DNA of 12,316 nt from JBQTJJ01 sp052387235 (lineage in GTDB: Bacteria > Actinomycetota > Acidimicrobiia > Acidimicrobiales > GCA-2861595), in the NCBI GenBank assembly GCA_052387235.1, contig JBQTJJ010000061.1, positions 1 through 12,316 of the forward strand, in the 5' to 3' direction. A program made the translations under genes and the position numbers. Below the pieces are notes generated by a model. That model searched no databases. It worked only from the letters and a program-made list of their open reading frames with translations, and was not told where the DNA came from. This document shows positions 1-6,555 of this stretch, piece by piece. How positions within the stretch are numbered: position 1 is the stretch's first letter; every line of letters starts with the position of its first letter.

Positions 1-29
1 AGGGCCGGTGTGCGCCTGCTCCCGGGCAG

Positions 30-209
30 CTACCCGTCGGCCTCGAACTCGTAGGGGTGGACGCCCTCGAGGTGGGCCCGCACCACGTCGCGGTCGAGGG
101 CGTGGTGGTGGGTGTCCCTGGCGTGCGCCACCACCTCGTCGGCCACAGCGTCGCGGTCCTCCCCGCTGAGCTCGTCGCCGCAGCGGGGGCAGGTCCGGCG
201 GTACGCCAT
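30..209 (-). CDS. Small Cys/His-rich protein, last gene of the copper operon
   Basis: A 59-residue protein, ATG at 209 and TAG at 30-32, starting 7 bp after the copZ-like stop on the same strand, so probably co-transcribed as the last gene of the csoR operon. Near the N-terminus it has a Cys-Pro-Arg-Cys pair (C7, C10), as in a zinc-ribbon knuckle. A His-rich helical stretch follows (H29, H34, H35, H36, H46, H51). The C7-x2-C10 ... H29-x4-H34 layout could bind one zinc or copper ion. The helical part, with an H-A-R-D-x-H core, weakly resembles small DUF1059-type proteins, but I cannot place it in a family. Function unknown; a metal-linked role is suggested only by the operon and the Cys/His content. 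The ribosome site is weak (GGCGGG), so translation may depend on the upstream gene. Confidence 0.7.
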   Translation of the reverse strand: MAYRRTCPRCGDELSGEDRDAVADEVVAHARDTHHHALDRDVVRAHLEGVHPYEFEADG

Positions 210-216
210 GCCCGGC

Positions 217-423
217 TCAGCCCGCCAGCTCGTAGCCGGCCTCGTCCACCGCGGTCCGCACGGCCTCGACGTCCAGGGGCTCCGTGCTCTCGACCCTGGC
301 CGAGCCGCTGGCCAGGTCGACGTCGACGGCGGTGACCCCGGGCAGCTTGGAGAGCTCGGACGTCACGGCGTTGACGCAGTGGCCGCAGGTCATCCCTGTG
401 ACGGTGTAGACGGAAGTGCTCAT
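217..423 (-). CDS. copZ: CopZ-like heavy-metal-associated (HMA) copper chaperone
   Basis: A 68-residue single HMA domain. The metal loop Gly-Met-Thr-Cys-Gly-His-Cys sits at residues 10-16, with C13 and C16 as the expected Cu(I) ligands. The rest follows the beta-alpha-beta-beta-alpha-beta pattern, ending in the usual E-A-G-Y-E motif. Proteins of this family carry Cu(I) in the cytosol and pass it to P-type ATPases and to CsoR. The start is well supported: a strong AAGGAGG lies at 430-436, and the ATG overlaps the stop of the ATPase gene as ATGA, implying translational coupling. The ATPase next to it has no HMA domain of its own, so this free chaperone probably supplies that function. Its length is normal for CopZ. 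Confidence 0.95.
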   Translation of the reverse strand: MSTSVYTVTGMTCGHCVNAVTSELSKLPGVTAVDVDLASGSARVESTEPLDVEAVRTAVDEAGYELAG

Positions 424-2558
424 GCTGGTCCTCCTTGGTGGGCGGTGCCCTGGTCGATGGCAGGCGGTCGAAGGTCGACCCGCCGCAGCAGCTGCGCGTT
501 GGCGGCGACGACGATGGTGGAGACGCTCATCAGGATGGCGGCCACCGCCGGTGGCATGGACACCCCGGCCCACGCCAGCGAGCCGGCCGCGATCGGGATG
601 GCGGCCACGTTGTAGCCGGCGGCCCACCACAGGTTCTGGAGGCTCTTGCGGTAGGCGGCCTTCGAGAGCCGGATGATGCCGACGACGGCGCGGGGGTCGG
701 AGCTGGCCAGGATGAGCCCGGCCGACTCGATGGCGACGTCGGTGCCGGCGCCGATGGCGATGCCGACGTCGGCGCTGGCCAGGGCGGGTGCGTCGTTGAC
801 GCCGTCGCCCACCATGGCGACCGTCAGCCCCCGCCGCTGGAGCTCGCCGACCTTGGCCGCCTTGTCCTCGGGCAGGACTTCCGCGAACACCTCGTCCAGG
901 CCGAGGTCGGCGCCGACGGCGTCGGCCACCTGGCGGGCGTCACCTGTGATCATCGCGACCCGGCGGCCCAGGGCCCGCAGCTCGGCGACGGCGGCTCGGG
1001 CCTCGGGGCGGATCTCGTCCTCGAGGGCGAGCACGCCCACGATCTCGTCGGCCCGGACCAGGTACAGCACGGCGGCCCCCCGCTCCTTCCACCCTGCGAT
1101 CCGTTCGGCCAGCTCCGCCGGCTCGGTGAGCGACCGCTCCCGGAGCAGCGCAGGGCCGCCGACGGCGTACGGGGCGCCGTCGACGTCGGCCTCGACCCCC
1201 CGGCCGGTGATGGACCGGAACCCGGTGGCGGTGGCGAGCGGGCCGCGGGACCGGGCCGCGGCGACGATGGCCCGGGCGAGGGGGTGCTCGCTGTCGGTCT
1301 CGACGCCGCCGGCCAGGCGCAGCACCTCGCCGTCGTCCATGCCGGCGCCGGCCACGCCGGTGACGACGTGGGCGCCCCTGGTGAGAGTGCCGGTCTTGTC
1401 GAACAGGAAGGCGTCGACGGTGCGGCTCAGCTCGAGGGCGAGGCGGTCCTTGACGAGGATCCCGTTGCGGGCCGCCATGGCCGAGGAGAGCGAGGTCGTG
1501 AGCGGGATGGCGAGCCCCAGGGCGTGCGGGCACGAGATCACCAGGACGGTGACCACCCTGACCACGGCGTCGTCGGCGTCGCCGACGGTCAGCCACACCG
1601 CGGCGGTGACGGCGGCGGCGGCGGTGGCCACGTAGAAGAGGAGGGCGGCGGCCCGGTCGGCCAGCACCTGGGCCCGCGAGCGCGACTCCTGGGCCTGGGC
1701 CACCAGGCGCTGGATGCCGGCGAGGGCGGTGTCCTTGCCCACCGCGTCCACCCGCACCCGCAGGGCCGAGTCGGTGGAGACGGTGCCGGCCACCACCCGG
1801 TCGCCCACCGTCTTGGCGACGGGCTTGGACTCGCCCGTGACCATGGACTCGTCGAGCTCGGCCGAGCCGTCGACGATCCCGCCGTCGGCGGGGACCCGGG
1901 CGCCGGAGCGGACCAGCACCACGTCGCCGGCGCGCAGGAGGTCGAGCGCCACCGTCTCGATCCCGCCGTCCGCAGCGATGCGGTCGGCCTCGTCGGGGAG
2001 GAGGGCGGCGAGGGCGGCGAGGGCGTCCTGGGCCTGGCCCAGCGCCTTCATCTCCTGCCAGTGCCCGAGCAGCATGATGGTCACGAGCAGCGACAGCTCC
2101 CACCAGAAGTCGAGGTCGAACCAGTCGAGCGAGGTCGCCAGCGACGCCCCGTAGGCGACGGTGATCGCCATGGCGATGAGCAGCATCATCCCGGGCCGGC
2201 GCTCCCGGATCTCCCGCCGCCCGCCCTCCAGGAAGGGCCAGCCGCCCCAGGCGAAGACCACCGTGCCGAGGACCGGGCCGACCTGGTCCATCCCGGCGAA
2301 GTCCAGCTCGTAGCCGAGCCAGTCCATGACCATGTGGCTGGTGGCGACGATCGGCAGGGACAGGACGAGGCTCCACCAGAACCGGCGCCGGAACATCTCG
2401 ACGTGGTGGCCGGCGTGCTTGCCCTGGCCCCCGTGGCCCTCGTGCCCCCCGGCCGCCCCGCCCCGGGGTGCCGGCGAACCCTGCTCGGCCGGCGCGTGGC
2501 CGGGAGCGTGGGCCGTGTGGTCGTGGCGTTGCTGCTCGCTGTCCGTGTGCGTCCCCAT
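420..2558 (-). CDS. copB: Copper-translocating P-type ATPase, CPH type (P1B-3, CopB-like)
   Basis: A 712-residue integral membrane ATPase that exports copper from the cytoplasm at the cost of ATP. Visible landmarks in order: a His-rich N-terminus with 10 His in the first 52 residues and no Cys-x-x-Cys HMA domain; the actuator TGES at 241-244; the transmembrane metal motif Cys-Pro-His at 343-345; the phosphorylation motif DKTGTLT with D387; the nucleotide-domain His-Pro at 425-426; and the hinge GDGVNDAP at 584-591. The last two helices carry N-x5-GYN-x4-P (642-655) and P-x6-MSxST-x5-N (670-687). With CPH, these are the signature of the P1B-3 subgroup, described as handling Cu(II), Cu(I) or Ag(I), rather than CPC-type CopA. 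It lies 10 bp downstream of csoR, with a G-rich ribosome site in the gap. Some CPH enzymes are annotated as silver or general heavy-metal pumps; the csoR/copZ neighbours favour copper. Confidence 0.96.
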   Translation of the reverse strand: MGTHTDSEQQRHDHTAHAPGHAPAEQGSPAPRGGAAGGHEGHGGQGKHAGHHVEMFRRRFWWSLVLSLPIVATSHMVMDWLGYELDFAGMDQVGPVLGTVVFAWGGWPFLEGGRREIRERRPGMMLLIAMAITVAYGASLATSLDWFDLDFWWELSLLVTIMLLGHWQEMKALGQAQDALAALAALLPDEADRIAADGGIETVALDLLRAGDVVLVRSGARVPADGGIVDGSAELDESMVTGESKPVAKTVGDRVVAGTVSTDSALRVRVDAVGKDTALAGIQRLVAQAQESRSRAQVLADRAAALLFYVATAAAAVTAAVWLTVGDADDAVVRVVTVLVISCPHALGLAIPLTTSLSSAMAARNGILVKDRLALELSRTVDAFLFDKTGTLTRGAHVVTGVAGAGMDDGEVLRLAGGVETDSEHPLARAIVAAARSRGPLATATGFRSITGRGVEADVDGAPYAVGGPALLRERSLTEPAELAERIAGWKERGAAVLYLVRADEIVGVLALEDEIRPEARAAVAELRALGRRVAMITGDARQVADAVGADLGLDEVFAEVLPEDKAAKVGELQRRGLTVAMVGDGVNDAPALASADVGIAIGAGTDVAIESAGLILASSDPRAVVGIIRLSKAAYRKSLQNLWWAAGYNVAAIPIAAGSLAWAGVSMPPAVAAILMSVSTIVVAANAQLLRRVDLRPPAIDQGTAHQGGPA

Positions 2559-2568
2559 GGTGTCCCCC

Positions 2569-2850
2569 TCAGATCTTGAGCAGCCGCTGGACGGCGGCGG
2601 TCGCTTCGGCCAGCTTGCGGTCGGCGTCGGTGCCCCCGGCCGAGACGGCGTCGACGACGCAGTGGCGGAGGTGGTCGTCGAACAGGCCCAGGGCGACGCC
2701 CTGGAGGCCCTTGGTCGCCGCCGACACCTGGGTCAGGACGTCGATGCAGTACTGGTCCTCCTCCACCATCCGGGCGATGCCGCGCACCTGACCCTCGATC
2801 CGGCGCAGGCGGGCGAGGAGATCGTCCTTGCTCATGTCGTATCCAGCCAT
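2569..2850 (-). CDS. csoR: Copper-sensing transcriptional repressor CsoR
   Basis: A 93-residue all-helical repressor of the CsoR/RcnR family and first gene of the copper operon. The N-terminal helix has the usual L-x-R-L-R-R-I-E-G-Q-V-R-G-I signature (residues 12-25). The three Cu(I) ligands of true copper sensors are all present, C35, H60 and C64, with the spacing of M. tuberculosis CsoR (C36, H61, C65). This separates it from nickel, formaldehyde or sulfide relatives. Cu(I) binding is expected to release it from DNA and turn on the operon. I chose ATG 2850 because a good promoter places transcription start at about that base, giving a leaderless message. ATG 2835, five codons later, is a possible alternative. 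No Shine-Dalgarno sequence is evident for either. Confidence 0.95.
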   Translation of the reverse strand: MAGYDMSKDDLLARLRRIEGQVRGIARMVEEDQYCIDVLTQVSAATKGLQGVALGLFDDHLRHCVVDAVSAGGTDADRKLAEATAAVQRLLKI

Positions 2851-2855
2851 GGAGA

Positions 2856-2875
2856 TACCATACCCCCCTAGGGTA
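2856..2875 (-). promoter_or_regulatory. Probable CsoR operator
   Basis: Read on the minus strand, the site is TACCCTAGGGGGGTATGGTA, with the inverted pair TACCC/GGGTA around a short centre and a G-run. This matches the general form of known CsoR operators (a GC-rich G-tract palindrome flanked by TA). It covers most of the spacer and the -10 of the csoR promoter, so bound repressor would block RNA polymerase. The position beside a gene with a full Cu ligand set makes autoregulation the natural reading. The match to other CsoR sites is from memory, not from an alignment. Confidence 0.75.
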
Positions 2876-2885
2876 GATAGCGCAA
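2857..2885 (-). promoter_or_regulatory. csoR operon promoter, predicted leaderless
   Basis: On the minus strand, TTGCGC (2885-2880) and TATGGT (2862-2857) are separated by exactly 17 bases. Only six bases follow before the csoR ATG, so transcription should begin at or within a base or two of the start codon. This is a motif reading; no transcript data support it. Confidence 0.55.
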
Positions 2886-2900
2886 GAGGTTTCTAGGCGC

Positions 2901-2929
2901 GTGACCCCGCCGCCGGGGGCGGGTAGACA
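2901..2929 (+). promoter_or_regulatory. Promoter for the PE-polymerase gene, predicted leaderless
   Basis: GTGACC at 2901-2906 (four of six matches to TTGACA) and TAGACA at 2924-2929 are 17 bases apart. Eight bases then lead to the GTG at 2938, so the message may start at the start codon. No Shine-Dalgarno sequence sits at a useful distance from that GTG, which agrees with a leaderless start. It is back to back with the csoR promoter, and the two -35 elements are about 15 bp apart. Confidence 0.4.
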
Positions 2930-2937
2930 GCTGGATC

Positions 2938-4563
2938 GTGGGACCACCGGGCGCCGGGTCGGGGGACGCCGAGGCCCGCCTCGGCGCGTACCGGGCCAAG
3001 CGGGACTTCGCCAGGACGTCCGAGCCGGCCGGCGCCGCCGGCGGGCGGACCACCGGGCGCTTCGTCGTCCAGCGCCACCGGGCCCGCCGCCTCCACTACG
3101 ACTTCCGGCTGGAGGTCGACGGTGTGCTGGCCAGCTGGGCCGTGCCCAAGGGCCCGACCCTCGACCCCGAGGCCCGGCAGCTGGCCGTCCACGTCGAGGA
3201 CCACCCCGCCGAGTACTTCGACTTCGAGGGCGTGATCCCGAAGGGCGAGTACGGGGGCGGCGACGTCATCGTGTGGGACTGGGGCACGTGGCGGACGTCC
3301 AACGACGACGACCCGGCGGCGGCCATCGAGCGCGGTGACCTCCACTTCGACGTGCAGGGCGAGAAGCTGGCCGGCCACTTCCTGCTCGTCCGCCGCGACA
3401 GGGGCCGTTCCGGCAAGGAGCAGTGGCTGCTGCTGCACAAGAACGACGAGCACGCCCGGCCCGGCTGGGACCCCGAGGAGCACCCGCGCTCGGTGAAGTC
3501 GGGCCGGACCAACGAAGAGGTGGCGGCCGCGCCGGAGGCGCTGTGGCGCAGCGACCTCCCCGCGGCCGAGGCCTCCATCCCGGTCGGGGGGCCGCCCCGG
3601 CCGTCGTGGGACGGGCCCACGGAGGACGAGCTGCGGGCCCTCGACCAGCTCCGCGGGGAGGGGGCGTGGGTGCTGCAGGACCGGGAGCTGCGCCTCACCA
3701 ACCTCGACAAGGTGCTCTTCCCCGGCCGCGGCGGTGGCGAGCCCGTGACCAAGCGCGGCCTGATCCGCTACTACGCCCTGATCGCTCCTCTCATGCTCCC
3801 GTACCTGTCCGACCGCCCCGTCAACCTGCACCGGTACCCCGACGGCGTGGACCGGCCCGGCTTCTGGCACAAGGAGGTGCCCGGCCACGCGCCGGAGTGG
3901 CTCGGCCGCTGGCGCAACGCGGAGGCCGGCCGGGGGGAGACCGGGTGCTACGCGGTGGTGGACAGCGTGCCGGCGCTGGTGTGGATGGCGAACTTCGCGG
4001 CGGTGGAGCTGCACGCCTGGACCTCGTGCGTGCGCGACGTCCACCAGCCGACGTGGGCCCTGATCGACATCGACCCGGGCACGGGCAGCACCTTCGACGA
4101 CGTCCTGGTGCTGGCCCGGCTGTACCGGGCCGCGCTGGAGCACCTGCGGGTGGCGGCGGTGCCCAAGGTCACCGGGCAGCGGGGCGTGCAGATCTGGGTG
4201 CCGGTGCGGCCGGGCTACAGCTTCGGCGACACCCGGGCGTGGGTGGAGACGGTGTCGCGGGCCGTGGGCGCCACCGTCCCGGACCTGGTGAGCTGGCAGT
4301 GGCACAAGGATCGCCGGGACGGCCTGGCCCGGCTCGACTACACCCAGAACGCCGTCAACAAGACCCTGGTGGCGCCCTTCAGCCCCCGGCCGGCGCCGGG
4401 CGCGCCGGTCTCGGTCCCCATCGCCTGGGGCGAGCTCGACGACCCCGACCTGCGGCCCGACCGGTGGACCATCAGGACCGTCCTGGAGCGGGTCCGGGAG
4501 GCCGGCGACCCGCTGGCGCCCCTGGTCGGGCGGCCGCAGGACCTGCCCACCCTCTCGGCGTAG
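2938..4563 (+). CDS. LigD-type 3'-phosphoesterase + primase/polymerase fusion, no ligase domain
   Basis: A 541-residue protein with a GTG start. Residues 15-170 are a LigD-type 3'-phosphoesterase domain, which trims 3' ends of broken DNA. H47, H53, D55, R57, H89 and Y93 align at a constant +5 offset with residues reported for Pseudomonas aeruginosa LigD (H42, H48, D50, R52, H84, Y88). A low-complexity linker follows (about 175-245). Residues 250-535 are the LigD-type archaeo-eukaryotic primase/polymerase domain. It has the metal pair D377/D379, the third Asp D467, and H359 and R484, all at a constant offset of 292 from the P. aeruginosa residues. Two nucleotide-site positions differ: Ser704 is T412 and His710 is Q418. 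The ATP-dependent ligase domain of full LigD is absent and the domain order is PE-Pol. Likely role: end processing and fill-in during non-homologous end joining, with a separate ligase and Ku elsewhere. Reference residue numbers are from memory. Confidence 0.9.
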   Translation: MGPPGAGSGDAEARLGAYRAKRDFARTSEPAGAAGGRTTGRFVVQRHRARRLHYDFRLEVDGVLASWAVPKGPTLDPEARQLAVHVEDHPAEYFDFEGVIPKGEYGGGDVIVWDWGTWRTSNDDDPAAAIERGDLHFDVQGEKLAGHFLLVRRDRGRSGKEQWLLLHKNDEHARPGWDPEEHPRSVKSGRTNEEVAAAPEALWRSDLPAAEASIPVGGPPRPSWDGPTEDELRALDQLRGEGAWVLQDRELRLTNLDKVLFPGRGGGEPVTKRGLIRYYALIAPLMLPYLSDRPVNLHRYPDGVDRPGFWHKEVPGHAPEWLGRWRNAEAGRGETGCYAVVDSVPALVWMANFAAVELHAWTSCVRDVHQPTWALIDIDPGTGSTFDDVLVLARLYRAALEHLRVAAVPKVTGQRGVQIWVPVRPGYSFGDTRAWVETVSRAVGATVPDLVSWQWHKDRRDGLARLDYTQNAVNKTLVAPFSPRPAPGAPVSVPIAWGELDDPDLRPDRWTIRTVLERVREAGDPLAPLVGRPQDLPTLSA

Positions 4564-4699
4564 GTCCTCCGGCTCGCACCCCCGAATCGGGCAGCGGCCG
4601 GCCATTTCGCACAAGTCGCGCGGGCCGTCGTGCTCTCCCGCGAAGCGAACACAGAGAGAAATCACTCTTAGCGCTCAAGGTCCGACGGGTCCGACGCCG

Positions 4700-6517
4700 A
4701 TGGCTAGGCTCATGACCACGCTTCGTGAGCTTTGCTCCTCCTTCGCCATCCGGAAGGTCGGGAGCATCGTCCTCGTCGGGCTGGCGTCGATCGCCGGCAT
4801 TCCGGCCGCGTCCGCCTCCTTCGCTCCCACCGGCTCCGAGCGGGCCGTCATCGTCTGGGGCGCCTCGACCCGGCAGGCGGCAGAGGCCGTGGAAGCGGCC
4901 GGCGCGGACGTCGACGCCCGGCTCGACCTGATCGGTGGCGTCGCCGCCGGCCTCGACGCGGGCCAGGTCGCGGCGGTGGAGGCAGCCGGCCTGACCGTGG
5001 TGGAGGACGCCGCCATGGAGGTGGCCGACACCGACCTGGCCGCCGTCCCGGCTGCCGACCACCAGCTGGCCGCCGTCAACCCCGGCGGCGACTGGGATCT
5101 CGGCGCCGGCGCCGGCGTGGGCGTGGCCCTCGTCGACACCGGGGTCACCGAGATGGCCGACCTGGCCGGCCGCGTCGTGCAGGGCCCCGACCTCAGCGGC
5201 GAGAACAACGGCCGGGACACCTACGGCCACGGCACCTTCATGGCCGGCCTGATCGCCGGCGACGGCGCCCTGTCGGCCTCGGGGGAGACCCGCCACGTGG
5301 GCGTGGCCCCCGGCGCCCACATCGTGTCGGTCAAGGTCGCCGGCGCCGACGGCGCCACCAGCCTCTCCAAGGTCCTCGACGGCATCGGGTGGGCCGTCAG
5401 CCACGCCGACGACCACGGCATCCGGGTCCTGAACCTCTCGGTTGCCTTCCCGGTCGTGTCCAGCAGCTACCGCAGCGACCCGCTGTCGGCGGCGGTGGAG
5501 GCGGCGTGGGCCACCGGCATCACCGTGGTGGCGGCGTCCGGCAACGACCTGAGCTACGTCCCCTCCCCCGGCCGCGACCCGTGGGTGATCACCGTGGGCG
5601 CCCTGGACCTGGGTTCCGTGCTCGGCCCCGAGGACGACTCGGTGCCGGCGTGGTCGGGCCGTGAGACCACCCGCTACGGCGCCAAGCCGGAGCTGCTGGC
5701 CCCCGGCGTCTCCGTGGTCTCGCTGGCCGCCCCCGGCTCGACCGTGGTGACCGGCAACCCGGGATCCGTGGTCGACGGCAGCTACCTGCTCGGCTCCGGG
5801 ACGTCGATGGCCACCGCCATGGCCAGCGGCGCCGTGGCCGTGCTCACCGAGCACCATGCCGCCGCCACGCCCGACGACTACAAGGCCGCCCTGATCGCCT
5901 CGGGCCGGGCCGTGCCCGGTGAGATCGGCCGGGCCATCGACCTGGCCGGCGCCGACCTGACCACGGCCGGCACCCCCGAGCAGTGGTGGCAGCGGTTCCC
6001 GGTGGCCTTCGACGGCCTGGGCCTCGGCCTCGACGACCGCATGCCGTGGTCCGGCAGCCGCTGGGCCGACGAGGCGTGGGTGGGCAGCCGCTGGGCCGGC
6101 TCGCGCTGGGCCGGCAGCCGCTGGGCCGACGAGGAGTGGACGGGCAGCCGCTGGGCCGACGAGGAGTTCGCCGGCTCCCGCTGGGCCGGCTCACGCTGGG
6201 CCGGCTCGCGCTGGGCCGGCAGCCGCTGGGCCGGCAGCCGCTGGGCCGGTTCCCGCTGGGCCGACGAGGTCTGGGCCGGCTCCCGCTGGGCCGGTTCGCG
6301 CTGGGCCGGCAGCCGCTGGGCCGGGTCGCGCTGGGCCGGCGATGCGTGGGCCGGCAGCCGCTGGGCCGGCAGCCGCTGGGCCGGCTCCCGCTGGGCCGGC
6401 GACGCGTGGGAGGGTTCCCGCTGGGCCGGCAGCCGGTGGGCCGGCTCCCGCTGGGCCAGCAACTCGTGGACCGGCGCCCTGGCTGGGGACAGCTGGGCGG
6501 ACGGGCTGGCCGGGTAG
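4700..6517 (+). CDS. Secreted subtilisin-like serine protease (S8) with a Trp pentad-repeat tail
   Basis: A 605-residue secreted peptidase. Residues 1-39 form a signal peptide (basic start, hydrophobic 20-36, Ala-Ser-Ala cleavage site before S40). Residues about 47-110 look like an I9-type inhibitory prodomain. The catalytic domain runs from about 125 to 420: D146 in V-D-T-G, H177 in G-H-G-T, oxyanion N282 in S-G-N-D, and nucleophile S369 in G-T-S-M-A-T. All essential residues are present, so it should be active. After a short linker, residues 451-590 are 28 consecutive five-residue units, 21 of them ending Gly-Ser-Arg-Trp, followed by a 15-residue C-terminus. I see no LPxTG or other known sorting signal. 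The start is at ATG 4700; ATG 4712 is possible. The ribosome site is poor (AAGG, 19 bases upstream). The kinase gene follows 38 bp later on the same strand. Substrate unknown. Confidence 0.93.
   Translation: MARLMTTLRELCSSFAIRKVGSIVLVGLASIAGIPAASASFAPTGSERAVIVWGASTRQAAEAVEAAGADVDARLDLIGGVAAGLDAGQVAAVEAAGLTVVEDAAMEVADTDLAAVPAADHQLAAVNPGGDWDLGAGAGVGVALVDTGVTEMADLAGRVVQGPDLSGENNGRDTYGHGTFMAGLIAGDGALSASGETRHVGVAPGAHIVSVKVAGADGATSLSKVLDGIGWAVSHADDHGIRVLNLSVAFPVVSSSYRSDPLSAAVEAAWATGITVVAASGNDLSYVPSPGRDPWVITVGALDLGSVLGPEDDSVPAWSGRETTRYGAKPELLAPGVSVVSLAAPGSTVVTGNPGSVVDGSYLLGSGTSMATAMASGAVAVLTEHHAAATPDDYKAALIASGRAVPGEIGRAIDLAGADLTTAGTPEQWWQRFPVAFDGLGLGLDDRMPWSGSRWADEAWVGSRWAGSRWAGSRWADEEWTGSRWADEEFAGSRWAGSRWAGSRWAGSRWAGSRWAGSRWADEVWAGSRWAGSRWAGSRWAGSRWAGDAWAGSRWAGSRWAGSRWAGDAWEGSRWAGSRWAGSRWASNSWTGALAGDSWADGLAG
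6050..6469 (+). repeat. 28 tandem 15-bp units encoding a Trp-every-fifth-residue tail
   Basis: An in-frame 15-bp repeat inside the protease gene. Each unit encodes five residues with an aromatic residue in the last place: Trp in 27 units and Phe in one (residue 490). W450 just before the array is in the same register. Twenty-one units read x-Gly-Ser-Arg-Trp. The other seven are Ala-Asp-Glu-(Ala/Glu/Glu/Val)-aromatic at units ending at 460, 480, 490 and 525, Ala-Gly-Asp-Ala-Trp at 550 and 570, and Ala-Ser-Asn-Ser-Trp at 590. The phase never slips over 140 residues. Ser codons in the Gly-Ser-Arg-Trp units are mixed, 10 AGC and 11 TCN. Possible roles are binding of cell wall, glycan or membrane, or a stiff solenoid; none is shown by the sequence. 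Confidence 0.95.
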
Positions 6518-6519
6518 CC

Positions 6520-6539
6520 GGTCCCGAGGATCTCGGACC
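6520..6539 (+). other. Intercistronic hairpin between protease and kinase genes
   Basis: GGTCCCGAG (6520-6528), loop GAT, and CTCGGACC (6532-6539) form an 8-bp stem with one bulged C, three bases after the protease stop. No T-run follows, so it is a poor intrinsic terminator. It could slow 3' decay or lower read-through into the kinase gene. A second CTCGG at 6542-6546 could pair with the same left arm and overlaps the GGAG ribosome site of the kinase gene. Confidence 0.4.
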
Positions 6540-6555
6540 CACTCGGAGCCTCCTC

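Noticed and set aside
435..2579. Long plus-strand open frame opposite the copper ATPase
   Set aside because: Low-complexity Gly/Asp/His-rich product without domains. The opposite strand encodes a complete P1B ATPase, so this is a GC-bias shadow.
4581..4591. CCCGAATCGGG as a terminator for the PE-polymerase gene
   Set aside because: The stem is only four or five pairs with no T-run, so it is too weak in this base composition.
2893..4665. Long minus-strand frame opposite the PE-polymerase gene
   Set aside because: No recognisable motifs; explained by the codon bias of the real gene, in which all catalytic residues are found.
4564..4699. Intergenic 136 bp before the protease gene
   Set aside because: Searched for tRNA, a strong promoter or a riboswitch. 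Only a short tandem GGTCCGAC (4679-4686, 4688-4695) and weak promoter-like bases near 4665-4670 were seen, not enough for a call.
6050..6469. Repeat considered as a CRISPR array or non-coding minisatellite
   Set aside because: There are no spacers, the unit is exactly 15 bp in the protease frame, and the amino acids are better conserved than the codons.
5983..6555. Upstream extension of the kinase frame through the repeat
   Set aside because: It overlaps the protease coding region in another frame and gives Gly/Arg/Leu low complexity. ATG 6556 has a proper ribosome site.
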